From Nocardioides sp. (GTDB lineage: Bacteria > Actinomycetota > Actinomycetes > Propionibacteriales > Nocardioidaceae): 36,770 nt of DNA. Shown here one piece after another: positions 24,408 to 33,200 of this stretch. The stretch spans positions 1 through 36,770 of the forward strand of contig NZ_JASBRN010000087.1 of the NCBI RefSeq assembly GCF_030149505.1, given 5' to 3'. The notes under the pieces are model-generated. The model saw nothing but the letters and a program-made list of their open reading frames with translations, did no database searches and was not told where the DNA came from. Position 1 is the stretch's first letter, and each line of letters starts with the position of its first letter. The translations under genes were made by a program, and so were the position numbers.

Positions 24408-24803
24408 GTGAGCGACATGAACCAGTCCGGGAGGGGCGCCGGGCAGCGGGCCGGGGTCAGCGAGGCGACCGAGCCGCTGGAGCAGGTCGGCACCGGCTCC
24501 CTGTCGGCACCGCCGGTGGTCTACCTGCCCGTGGACACCGACGCCGACGGCCAGGTGAGCGACATCAAGATGATCAAGCTCCAGGACGGCCGGGTCGCGC
24601 TCCTGGCCTACACCGCCCTCGACCGGTTCATCGACGCCTGGGGCGAGCACCAGCCGTGGCTGCTCTTCGAGAGCCGACGCATCGGCACCATCAAGGAGTC
24701 CAAGCACTTCGACCTCAAGCTCCTCGACGTGGCGGTGCCGGAGTCCTTCCGGCCCGGGCCGGAGGCGGCGCAGGCGATGCGGCAGCGGGCGGAGGCGCGA
24801 TGA
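24408..24803 (+). CDS. SseB/SAV_915-like protein, first gene of a secretion-like cassette
   Basis: A 131-aa soluble protein. After a flexible N-terminus, VVYLPVDTDADGQ followed by LQDGRVALLAYTALDRFIDAW (about residues 60-80) and GEHQPWLL matches the SAV_915/SseB N-terminal-like family. Such proteins are widespread in actinobacteria, of unproven function, and often next to WXG100-type genes. GTG 24408 is preferred to ATG 24279 because a -10 box ends 8 nt before it and the upstream codons show no conserved features. Its stop overlaps the next start (ATGA at 24800-24803), so it is translated together with the following helical protein. Confidence 0.75.
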   Translation: MSDMNQSGRGAGQRAGVSEATEPLEQVGTGSLSAPPVVYLPVDTDADGQVSDIKMIKLQDGRVALLAYTALDRFIDAWGEHQPWLLFESRRIGTIKESKHFDLKLLDVAVPESFRPGPEAAQAMRQRAEAR

Positions 24804-25087
24804 CGCTGCGACTGGACCCGGGCACCGCCGAGTCGGTCGCCGCGAAGCACGACGCCGCTGCCGAGGCCATCGACGACGCCGCCGGCAGTGCGCCGGCGAG
24901 CGTGGACGCGGGCTACGGGGCGGCGTACGTCCACGAGATCATCGCCGCGGTCAGCGAGACCGCCGGGGAGATCGCGGTGATCAACGTCGGGGTCGCCCGG
25001 CTGGTGCGCGACGTTGCAGACAGCCTCGGCCTCACCGACGACGAGGTCGGGGCGCAGTTCGACGAGATGAAGGCGCTCGTCCCGTGA
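24800..25087 (+). CDS. EspC/WXG100-like small helical protein (copy 1)
   Basis: A 95-aa, almost entirely helical protein without signal peptide, starting TLRLDPGTAESVAAKHDAAA and ending with an acidic amphipathic helix. The length and the N-terminal pattern resemble EspC/DUF2580-type proteins that pair with larger partners of type VII secretion systems. It overlaps both neighbours (ATGA upstream, GTGA downstream), so expression is tightly coupled. A diverged counterpart (98 aa) with the same partner order lies at 29744-30040 on the other strand. No T7SS ATPase (EccC) is in the window, so the export route is unknown. Confidence 0.75.
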   Translation: MTLRLDPGTAESVAAKHDAAAEAIDDAAGSAPASVDAGYGAAYVHEIIAAVSETAGEIAVINVGVARLVRDVADSLGLTDDEVGAQFDEMKALVP

Positions 25088-26187
25088 TCGACACCGAGGT
25101 GCAGGGCGACCCGACGGCGGTGACCGCGGCCGCGACCTGGCTGCGCGACACCCTCGCGACCAAGGTCGCCGACGCCGCCGACCACACGCAGTCGGCCCGC
25201 AACACCGCTCGCGGGTCCTGGGAGGGCGAGAGCGCCTCGTCGTACCAGGCGATGACCCACGAGGTCGTCGACATGGCCGACAAGCACGAGGCGCGGGTCA
25301 AGCGGGCGGCCGGCGCGCTGGAGGACTACGCCGCCAGGCTGCGCGGGCTCGAGACGGCGATGACCGGCATCCGCTCCCGTGCCAGCGCCGGCGGGCTGGT
25401 CGTCGACGGGACGATCATCCACCCGCCCGCCCCGGCGCCGATGGGCCCCTTCGAGCCCGGTTCGGACGCCGAGCGGACCGCGCAGCAGGCGGTGACGCGC
25501 ATCGAGCTGTGGAACGCCCTGGTCACCGAGGCAGCCGACGAGTACCGCCGGTTCACCGAGTGGGTCGACGCCGAGATGCCGGGAGACGTGACCGACGCCC
25601 GGGAGAAGGACGGCAGCGCCACGCTCTTCGGCACGATGGTCGACCTCTTCCCGAACTTCGCCGCGGGGGCCGGCGCCGGAGTCCTCGGCAACCGGCTGCT
25701 GCAGCGGGCCGAGGACTACCGGGCGGCGGCCCGGGAGTTCCGCCGCCGCAGCCGGGTGGCCGGGAACCCCGCTGTGCAGGGCCAGGCCGACACGCCTGCC
25801 GGTCGCGCGACACTGGACGACCTCCTCGACAACGCCGGCCGGTTCGGCCGCCTCGGTCGCCTCCTTGCCGGCCCCGGCGGCATCCTCATCGACATCGGCT
25901 TCGGCATCCGCGACGGCATGGAGACCGGCGACTGGACCCGGGCCGCGCTCACCACCGGCACCAGCATCGCCACGGGCCTCGCGGTGGCCGGGCTGGTCGC
26001 GGCGGGCACCATCACGGCCCCGGTCACGCTCGTCGTCATCGGCGGCGGACTGCTGGCTGCGGGCCTGTCCTACGGGGTGGGCGAGATCTACGACAACTGG
26101 GACGACATCACCGACTCGGTCGGCGATGCCTGGGACAGTGCCGGTGACGCCATCGGGGACGCCTGGGACTCGGTGACCCCGTGGTGA
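25084..26187 (+). CDS. WXG100-like protein with glycine-rich hydrophobic C-terminus (copy 1)
   Basis: A 367-aa protein. Residues 1-100 form a helical hairpin-like domain with GSWEGESASSYQ supplying the W-x-G turn of WXG100 proteins. Then come GIRSRASAGGLVVDG and a Pro-rich PPAPAP linker, a helical middle region, and a long hydrophobic Gly/Ala segment (about 270-325) that could insert in membranes. The tail repeats short Asp/Trp motifs (DSVGDAWDSAGDAIGDAWD). The architecture resembles T7SS-exported or polymorphic-toxin-like proteins, but no toxin domain is recognised. GTG 25084 overlaps the previous stop. The minus-strand protein at 28719-29747 has the same plan and shares the YAxRLxxxE...GxRxRAxAxGL stretch, so the two are paralogues. 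Confidence 0.8.
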   Translation: MIDTEVQGDPTAVTAAATWLRDTLATKVADAADHTQSARNTARGSWEGESASSYQAMTHEVVDMADKHEARVKRAAGALEDYAARLRGLETAMTGIRSRASAGGLVVDGTIIHPPAPAPMGPFEPGSDAERTAQQAVTRIELWNALVTEAADEYRRFTEWVDAEMPGDVTDAREKDGSATLFGTMVDLFPNFAAGAGAGVLGNRLLQRAEDYRAAAREFRRRSRVAGNPAVQGQADTPAGRATLDDLLDNAGRFGRLGRLLAGPGGILIDIGFGIRDGMETGDWTRAALTTGTSIATGLAVAGLVAAGTITAPVTLVVIGGGLLAAGLSYGVGEIYDNWDDITDSVGDAWDSAGDAIGDAWDSVTPW

Positions 26188-26843
26188 GCATCGAGCAGGT
26201 GCCGGTACGGCTGATCCCTCGGTGGTACACCGCGGTGTGCCTCACCCTGCTCTCGGTGGCGCTGGTCGTCTTCCTCGTGGCCGGTCTCGTCGCCACCGGG
26301 CCGATGGGTGTGGCCTCGTGGGGCCTGGCGGTCTTCGCCGGGGCACTCCTGGTCGCCGCCTTCTCCGCGCTCGCCCGCCCTCGTCGGCCACGGGAGCTCC
26401 CGACCCTGCCCGACGGGACCCGCGTGCTGGTGGGCCCTCGGTTGACGGTGGTCTCGCTGTTGGTGGCGTGGGCCGCAGCGTCCGCCGTGATCGGCATCTG
26501 GGTGGTCGTGGCCGTCACGGACTTCCGCGAGATCGAGGCCCCCGGAGCGACCCTGCTGGCGGTCATCGGTGCCATCGGCATGCTCCCCGACCTCGTGCGG
26601 CTGCTCACCGGACGTCTGCACCGGTGGCGCCTGGAGATCGGACCGGAGACCGTGCGCTACCGCGGCTACCGCACCGACGTCACCTACCGCCGCCGCGACG
26701 TCCGTGGTGGGCTCGTCCACCCGCGGCACCCGGCCGGGGTGGAGATCGACCTGCGGGGCGGCGCCACCAAGGGAGCGGTGGTCCCGGCGACGGCCTTCGA
26801 CGTGCCGGCCGAGCAGATCATCGAGGAGCTGCGGCGGCGCTGA
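26184..26843 (+). CDS. Membrane protein with four helices and a PH-like C-terminal domain
   Basis: A 219-aa protein. Four hydrophobic segments are visible (about 13-35, 40-60, 90-110, 115-135), followed by a soluble beta-rich domain of about 75 residues with WRLEIGPETVRYRGYR, which reads like a bacterial PH domain. No catalytic motif is seen. It starts at GTG 26184 overlapping the previous stop (GTGA); GTG 26181 is one codon earlier. It is the last of four overlapping genes, so it is likely co-expressed with the WXG100-like proteins, and may anchor or receive them at the membrane. That role is inferred from position only. Confidence 0.75.
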   Translation: MSIEQVPVRLIPRWYTAVCLTLLSVALVVFLVAGLVATGPMGVASWGLAVFAGALLVAAFSALARPRRPRELPTLPDGTRVLVGPRLTVVSLLVAWAAASAVIGIWVVVAVTDFREIEAPGATLLAVIGAIGMLPDLVRLLTGRLHRWRLEIGPETVRYRGYRTDVTYRRRDVRGGLVHPRHPAGVEIDLRGGATKGAVVPATAFDVPAEQIIEELRRR

Positions 26844-26969
26844 GTCCTGACCGTCCCTCGTGGCCAGCGGTCTGGACAGCCCTCACGGCGTGCGCCCGGA
26901 GTGTCGGTGGTCGTCCCTACCGTGGCAGCAGGCGGCCGGTCCGGGCGCCGGTCGTGGCGGGGGTGTGCG

Positions 26970-28277
26970 GTGGGTGTCGAGGACTCAGGGGTGCGGGGCG
27001 TCGAGGATGCGTGGCGTGAGCTGCGGCGCAGGCTGGCCGACCACCTGGTCGAGATGGGGCCCTGCGAGACCCTCGTGGTCTCCGCCCAGGTCGCGGTGAC
27101 CGAGGGCGGTCCGGGCCCCTACGTCATGGCGTGCCGCGGCTCGGACGGGGGGTGGCGTCTCGAGGCCGCGAGCAACGCCTACCTCGACGCGGCGCACCAC
27201 CTCGACGCCGACGCCGAGGAGACCCTGCGCTCCCTGGGCTGGTCGCCGCCGACGTACCTCCCCGGCCAGGAGGCCGGCACCGGCTCGTCGCTGTGGCACC
27301 TCGACCTCTCCGTCGAGGACCTCGAGCGGGGCGCCTGGCTGCTGGTGCGGACCCTGCGCGACGTGCACGGCGTCGTCCACCCGGCCTTCCTCGACTCCAG
27401 TGCGCTGGACCTCGACGGACTGCGGGCCCGCAAGCCCCTGCCGCCGCGACCGCGATCGGATCAGGCGCGTCGTGCGGCCGTCGACGCGCTGCCGGTGGTG
27501 CGGCCCGACGACGCCGAGCACCTGGCGCGGCTGGTCCGCGAGACCGTGGCGGCCCTGGGGGAGGAGGCCGAGGACGACGAGGACGGCGACCTGCTCTGGA
27601 CCTGCGGCGAGGCGTCCGTCGCCTACGTCCACGTCGACGAGGAGCGACCAGCGGTCCACCTGTTCTCCGTGCTCGTCGTCGACGGCACGCTGCCCGACGG
27701 CGGCCTCGCCGCGCTCGACCTGGTCAGCGGACGGCTGCCGTGGTTGGCCGTGCGGCTGTCCGGTGACCGGCTGGTGGTCCACCACGAGCTGTGCGCCATG
27801 CCGTTCGTGCCCCAGCACCTCGTGGCCTGGCTCGCCCGGCTCGCGGTGGAGATCGACGACGTCGCGGTCGAGGCGGCGGTGCTCATGGGCGGGCGGCGTT
27901 TCCTGGAGGACGAGCCGGCCGAGGCTCCTGCGTCGAGCCAGGCCGAGGTCGAGCTCGACGAGCAGCTCGCCGTCGTGGCCGAGCTGATGGTCGACGGGCC
28001 GGTCCAGCCGCGCGTGGTGGCAGCCGTCTTCGGCCACGACCGCGGCGCCCTCGTACGCCGCCTGGTCGGGCTGCGCCAGGGCCGGCTGGCGGTCCTCACC
28101 GACGACCTGGACGGTCTCCTCGACGCGCTCCGCGCGGGCCTGCGCTGGATCGTCGACGAGCCCGACCGGGCCGCCGACGCCCGGCGGCGGGCCCGACGAC
28201 GGGTGGCTCCCCGGCCGACGGTCCAGAGCTTGCTGATCGGGGACGAACCCGACCTGTTCGAGTCCGACGCGGGCTGA
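26970..28277 (+). CDS. TY-Chap (T3SS CesT/YbjN-like chaperone) domain protein
   Basis: A 435-aa acidic cytoplasmic protein. The N-terminal domain carries YVMACRGSDGGWRLEAASN and LRSLGWSPPTY, typical of actinobacterial TY-Chap domains, related to secretion chaperones and YbjN. A second copy-like region (about 165-300) has LLWTCGEASVAYVHVD and VVHHELCAMPFVPQHLVAWL. The C-terminal 120 residues are helical and Arg-rich and may be a separate module. GTG 26970 has GGGGG 6 nt upstream, and TACCGT (26918-26923) is a possible -10, so the gene has its own promoter. Located between the two WXG100-like pairs, it is a good candidate for their chaperone. Confidence 0.8.
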   Translation: MGVEDSGVRGVEDAWRELRRRLADHLVEMGPCETLVVSAQVAVTEGGPGPYVMACRGSDGGWRLEAASNAYLDAAHHLDADAEETLRSLGWSPPTYLPGQEAGTGSSLWHLDLSVEDLERGAWLLVRTLRDVHGVVHPAFLDSSALDLDGLRARKPLPPRPRSDQARRAAVDALPVVRPDDAEHLARLVRETVAALGEEAEDDEDGDLLWTCGEASVAYVHVDEERPAVHLFSVLVVDGTLPDGGLAALDLVSGRLPWLAVRLSGDRLVVHHELCAMPFVPQHLVAWLARLAVEIDDVAVEAAVLMGGRRFLEDEPAEAPASSQAEVELDEQLAVVAELMVDGPVQPRVVAAVFGHDRGALVRRLVGLRQGRLAVLTDDLDGLLDALRAGLRWIVDEPDRAADARRRARRRVAPRPTVQSLLIGDEPDLFESDAG

Positions 28278-28306
28278 TCCCGCACCGGCAGCGGATCAGG
28301 AGGGGA

Positions 28307-28549
28307 TCAGGTGCCCGGGGTCTGGGTGCTGTCCGCCTGGGTCCCGGCGGGGTCCTCGACCCGCTCGTCGGACTCGGCCAGGACGGCCTCGGCCTGGCGC
28401 TCGGGGTCGTCGGCGCCCGCGGCCGACTCCTCCGGGACCGAGTCGGCGCGACTCGCGGCCCGCTCGTGGTCGCGCCGCTCGTCGTGCTCCTGGCCCTGGC
28501 CCTGGCCCTGGTGGTCCGTGCCCGGACCGCTGGTCTCGTCGGTGGTCAT
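28307..28549 (-). CDS. Small acidic low-complexity protein
   Basis: An 80-aa hydrophilic, Glu/Asp/Gln-rich protein without recognised domain, starting TTDETSGPGTDHQGQGQGQE. The GQ repeats are encoded by tandem copies of a 6-bp unit (about 28490-28515). It is probably disordered. ATG 28549 is the natural start; the frame continues upstream with composition unlike a protein. It is convergent with the TY-Chap gene (29 bp). Coding status is moderate: the position and start are plausible, but no homology is recognised. Confidence 0.5.
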   Translation of the reverse strand: MTTDETSGPGTDHQGQGQGQEHDERRDHERAASRADSVPEESAAGADDPERQAEAVLAESDERVEDPAGTQADSTQTPGT

Positions 28550-28718
28550 GGGTGTCCGGTACCCACGGCCGTGCGCGTCACTCCCGTCGGCCGGTCGGTG
28601 GAGCGGGTCGAGCCGCCCGTCGCGTGGGTGCGGCGACGGTGTCCTCGGGCACGGTGCGGATGTCGAGGGCCCAGCACGCTCCTTACGCTGGCGCGCTGGC
28701 ACACGTCGGGCGCGAGCC

Positions 28719-29747
28719 TCAGCCCCACGTGCGGACCTCGTCGAACCCGGCGGAGATGAGGTCCTGTGCGCCGTCCACGACGTCGGCGACGATCTCGTCG
28801 GCGGTGTCCTGCATCGGCTCTGGGACCTTGTCCCACAGGATCTCGACACCGACGTCGGCGGTGGCGTCCCACGCATCCTTCGCCGCCTCGTCGAGGACGT
28901 CTGTGGCTTCGTCGGGCATCCGGTCCCAGGCCATTTGTGCCGCGAGCGACCCGCCCACGGTGGCGAGCACCGTCACGCCGGCGACCGTGGCGGTCGTGGC
29001 CGTCACGGGAAGGGTCGCCACCGCGACCGTCGCGGCGACGAATCCCGCGCCAGCCACGAACAGGCCCTCGGCCGGGCTGTCGCCCTCGAGGGCCGTGACC
29101 GCGTCGTAGGTCAGGCCGATCGGACCCGGCAACCGGCCGAGCCGCGTCAGGTCGTCGGCGTACCGGGTGGCCAGCCGTCCCGCCTTGGTCAGCACGCCCT
29201 CGCCGCCGGCGCTGATCAGCGTCGAGTGGTAGCTCTCGACGAAGCCGCGGACGTAGTCCAGGAGCGACTCGTCCGCGAACGACTCCACCGCGGCTTCGAG
29301 GTGGGCCGACACCCAGGCGAGCAGGTCGTGCTGCTCGTCGCCGACGAGGCCGGCCAGGTCCGACCAGGTCTTCCCGGCGACCAGGTCGAACGGATCCTGC
29401 GGCGGGAGCACGAGGTCGCCGGCGACCTCCAGGCCGGCGGCGAGCGCGCGGGCGCGCACGCCGGCGAGCAGCGTCTCGTGGGCGGCCAGCCGATCGGCGT
29501 ACGAGCCGAAGAGGTCGGCGGCGCGCACGAACCGGGACCGCAGCTCCTCCAGGTGGTGCAGCAGCTGCCCGACGTGGAGGGAGTAGGCCAGACCGCTCGA
29601 CCCCACGAGCTGCGAGACGGCCCGGTCGCGCGCGGCGACGACCTCGTCAGCGCACGCATCGAGCGCGTCCACGCCGGTCGAGCGCAGCCAGCCCTCGGCG
29701 GCGCGGGGGACGTTGGGGGAACCGGCGCTCGTCAGCGAGAAGCTCAC
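28719..29747 (-). CDS. WXG100-like protein with hydrophobic C-terminal region (copy 2)
   Basis: A 342-aa protein with the same plan as the 25084-26187 product. It has an N-terminal helical domain (about 1-100) ending in FGSYADRLAAHETLLAGVRA and AAGLEVAGDLVLPPQDP, a helical middle part, a Gly/Ala/Val-rich hydrophobic segment (about 215-270), and an acidic helical tail with repeated Trp/Asp. The W-x-G turn itself is not preserved in an obvious form. GTG 29747 overlaps the stop of the preceding small gene (GTGA), the same coupling as in copy 1. No toxin domain is recognised. It may be a second effector or a diverged partner. Confidence 0.8.
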   Translation of the reverse strand: MSFSLTSAGSPNVPRAAEGWLRSTGVDALDACADEVVAARDRAVSQLVGSSGLAYSLHVGQLLHHLEELRSRFVRAADLFGSYADRLAAHETLLAGVRARALAAGLEVAGDLVLPPQDPFDLVAGKTWSDLAGLVGDEQHDLLAWVSAHLEAAVESFADESLLDYVRGFVESYHSTLISAGGEGVLTKAGRLATRYADDLTRLGRLPGPIGLTYDAVTALEGDSPAEGLFVAGAGFVAATVAVATLPVTATTATVAGVTVLATVGGSLAAQMAWDRMPDEATDVLDEAAKDAWDATADVGVEILWDKVPEPMQDTADEIVADVVDGAQDLISAGFDEVRTWG

Positions 29748-30040
29748 GGGACCACCGGACCCAGGTCGGGGAGGACGCGCTCGAGTCGACGCCCGACCTC
29801 CACGTCGGTCTCCCGCACCGCGTGCGCGACCTGGCGCACCGCGTCGGCGGTCAGCGCGTTGGTCGCGGCCAGCCCGTCGGAGCACTGGAGCACCGCGGCG
29901 AAGATCTTCAGCATGGCCAGCGTGCCCGGTCCCGGACCGAGCGCAGGGAAGCCGGGGAGCGCGGACAGCTCCTCTGCGGCGGCGTGGTGGCGTGCGGCGA
30001 CCTGGCTCTCCAGGTCGGCTCCGATGCGCAGCTCCGTCAT
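29744..30040 (-). CDS. EspC/WXG100-like small helical protein (copy 2)
   Basis: A 98-aa helical protein starting TELRIGADLESQVAARHHAA, with ALTADAVRQVAHAVRETDVE in the C-terminal half. Its size, helical content and N-terminal pattern (T-L/E-R-x-D/G followed by an AARHHAAAEEL helix) resemble the 95-aa protein at 24800. It is the first gene of a two-gene minus-strand unit and overlaps the 342-aa gene by 4 bp. The 251 bp up to the SNF2 gene contain the divergent promoters; no individual box was assigned with confidence. Confidence 0.75.
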   Translation of the reverse strand: MTELRIGADLESQVAARHHAAAEELSALPGFPALGPGPGTLAMLKIFAAVLQCSDGLAATNALTADAVRQVAHAVRETDVEVGRRLERVLPDLGPVVP

Positions 30041-30291
30041 GGGTCGACACCTCCCGAGATGTGTGGGCGACGATGCGGAGCAGTCTGCGCGCAGGTCGGG
30101 CCGGCCGCCACCGGGTCGGCGGCGGCCTGTGGACAACTGCTCGACGGTGGGCCGGTGGACGACTGGCGGGCCCTGGCGCGACCGCCGGGACGCCGGAGGC
30201 CGTGCTGTGGAGGGGAGGACGCGGAGGGGGGTCCGAGCAGGCAGACTGCTCCGGACGCACCTGCCCGACCACCCAGGACCCCGGGACGCCC

Positions 30292-33200
30292 ATGGACCTC
30301 GCCACCCTCGCCCTGCTCGACGACGCCGTCCTGGCGCGCGAGTTCCACGGGGGGAGCTGGAGCCGCGGGCGGGAGTACGCCGCTGCCGGCCGGGTCCACG
30401 ACGTCGGCCTCGAGGAGGACGGCGACCTGCTGCACCTCGACGGGCAGGTCGTCGGCACGCACGACTACGTCGTCGGGATCACGCTGCACGGCTCGGCGAG
30501 CCGGCCCCGGGTCGACGGTGAGTGCTCGTGCCCGGTGGGGTGGAACTGCAAGCACGTGGTAGCCGTCCTGCTCACCGCGCGCGGTGCCCGCGACGCCCGC
30601 GAGGACCGGGCGGTGCCGGGCCGGCCTCCGCTCGCCCGGGTGCCGGACCCGTTGCCCGCGTGGCGCCCGTCCCCGCCCGCCGCGCCACCGCCCCCGAGCT
30701 GGGGCCAGCTGCTCGACGGGGCCCTGGCCGACCCGCGGGGCTCCGATGTCGGGGAGCCGTCACCGCTGGCCCTGCAGGTCGAGCTGCGGGCCCCCGACCC
30801 GGTGGGTCCGGGGCGGGGCTACGTCCTGCCCCCGACGGTGCTGCTGCGCCCGCTGCGCCGTGGAGCCCGGGACAACTGGGTCAAGACCGGCGCCACCTGG
30901 AACGACGTCCCGTCGCTGCGCTTCTCCGGTCGCTTCGACGCCGAGCAGGTCGGGGTGCTGCACGAGCTGCGCGACCTGCGCAGCATGAGCGCCCACTACG
31001 CCCGCGCCGGGGACGGTCTCGACGTGGCCGACCTCGGCTCGGCGCTGTGGCCGCTGCTGCGCCGGGTGCGCGAGTCCGGTCTCGTGATCGTGCCGGTCGC
31101 GCCGCTGCACTCCCTCGTCCTCGACGAGGAGGTCGCGCTCGACCTCGACGTGCGCGACGCCGGGGAGGAGACCCTGGTCGAGGTGGTGGTGCGCGGCCGC
31201 GAGCGCGGGCCCGGCAGCCGCCTGCGGGTCTACGGCGAGCCCGGCCACGGGGTGCTGCTGGTCGAGCCGGCCGAGGAGGGTCGCGGTCGCTGGACGGCCC
31301 GGCTCGCACCCCTGTCCCACCGCCCCACCTACCCCGTACGCCGCCTCGCCGACCAGCCCGAGCCGGTGCGGGTGCCTGCGGCGGACCGTGAGCGGTTCCG
31401 CTCGGCGTACCTCCCGCGGCTGCGGCGCCGCGCGCCGGTCGTCTCCAGCGACGAGTCCGTGGTCCTGCCGGAGGTCCCCGTGCCGCGGCTCGTCCTCGGG
31501 GTCACCTGGCGCGCCGCCGACCGGGTCGGCCTGTCCTGGCACTGGCGCTACGCGGCGGCCGGTCGCACCCGCGAGTGCGGACTGCACGCCGAGGACACCC
31601 TCGACGGCCTGCGCGACCCGGCTGCCGAGCGGGCGGTCCTGGCAGGGCTCGACCTCGACGAGCACCGGCACCGCCTGCTGCGTCGCGCCGGGCACGGCTC
31701 GCCGCTGCTGGGCGACGTGCTGCTGGGCCGCGGCGACGTGCTGACCTTCGTCCACCAGGTGCTGCCCGGCCTGGAGGCCGACGACGCGGTGCTGGTGGAG
31801 GAGCACGGGGAGCGGCCGGACTACCGCGAGGCGGTCGAGGATCCGCAGATCCGGTTCGAGGTGGTCGAGCGAGCCAGCGACACCGACGAGCAGGACGCGG
31901 AGGGACCCACCGACTGGCTCGACCTCGAGGTGGTGATCGAGGTCGACGACGAGCAGGTGCCGCTGGCCGCGGTCCTCGAGGCCCTGACCCTCGAGCACGA
32001 GGTGGTGTTCCTGCCCAGCGGCCGCTACGTGCGCACCGACCACCCGGCCCTGACCCGGCTGGCCGAGACGGTGCGAGCCGCGGGGGAGATCGTCCCGAGC
32101 CCGAAGGAGGACGGCCACCTCCGCGTCTCCCGCCACGACCTCGGGAGCTGGGGGGAGCTGGCCGAGCTCGGGATCGTGGACCGTCAGGCCGAGCGGTGGG
32201 TGCGCTCGGCACGGGCGCTGCGTGACCTCACCGAGCTCCCACAGCTCGAGCCGACCGGGCTGACCTCCGCGCTGCGGCCCTACCAGCTCGACGGCTTCCG
32301 CTGGCTGGCCTTCCTGTGGGAGAGCGGCCTGGGCGGTGTGCTCGCCGACGACATGGGGCTGGGCAAGACGCTGCAGACCCTGGCGCTGGTCAGCCACGCG
32401 ACCGCCCGGGGGTCCGGCCGGTTCCTCGTCGTGGCGCCGACCAGCGTGGTCCCGGGCTGGGTCTCCGAGGCGGCCCGCCACGCGCCCGGGCTGCGGGTGC
32501 GCGCGGTGACCGGCACGGCCCGCAAGCGCGGGACCACGATCGCGGAGGAGGCGGAGGGCGTCGACGTGCTGGTGACGTCGTACACGCTGCTGCGGCTGGA
32601 GGCCGAGGCCTACGCGGCGCTCGAGTGGGGCGGGCTGGTGCTGGACGAGGCGCACCAGGTCAAGAACCACCAGGGCAAGACCTACAAGGCGGTGCGCTCC
32701 CTCGACGTGCCGTTCCGGCTCGGGTTGACCGGCACCCCGTTCGAGAACCGGCTGATGGAGCTGTGGTCGCTGCTCTCGATCGTGACGCCGGGTCTCTACC
32801 CGTGGCCGCGGGCGTTCGTGGAGCAGGTGGTGAACCCGGTCGAGAGGCGCGGCGACACCGACGCCCTGGCCCGCTTCCGTCGCCGCATCCGGCCCTTCCT
32901 GCTGCGCCGCACCAAAGAGCTGGTCGCCGCCGACCTGCCGCCCAAGCAGGAGCAGGTGCTCGAGGTGGCGCTGGAGATCAAGCACCGCAAGGTCTACGAC
33001 GCTCACCTCCAGCGCGAACGGCAGGAGGTGCTGGGACTGGTCGAGGACTTCGAGCGCAACCGGATCGCGATCTTCGGCGCGCTGACCCGGCTGCGCCAGC
33101 TCAGCCTCGACCCGGCCCTGGTCGACACCGCGCACGAGGGGGTGGGCTCGGCCAAGACCGACGTGCTCGTCGACCACCTCCACGAGCTGGCCGCCGAGGG

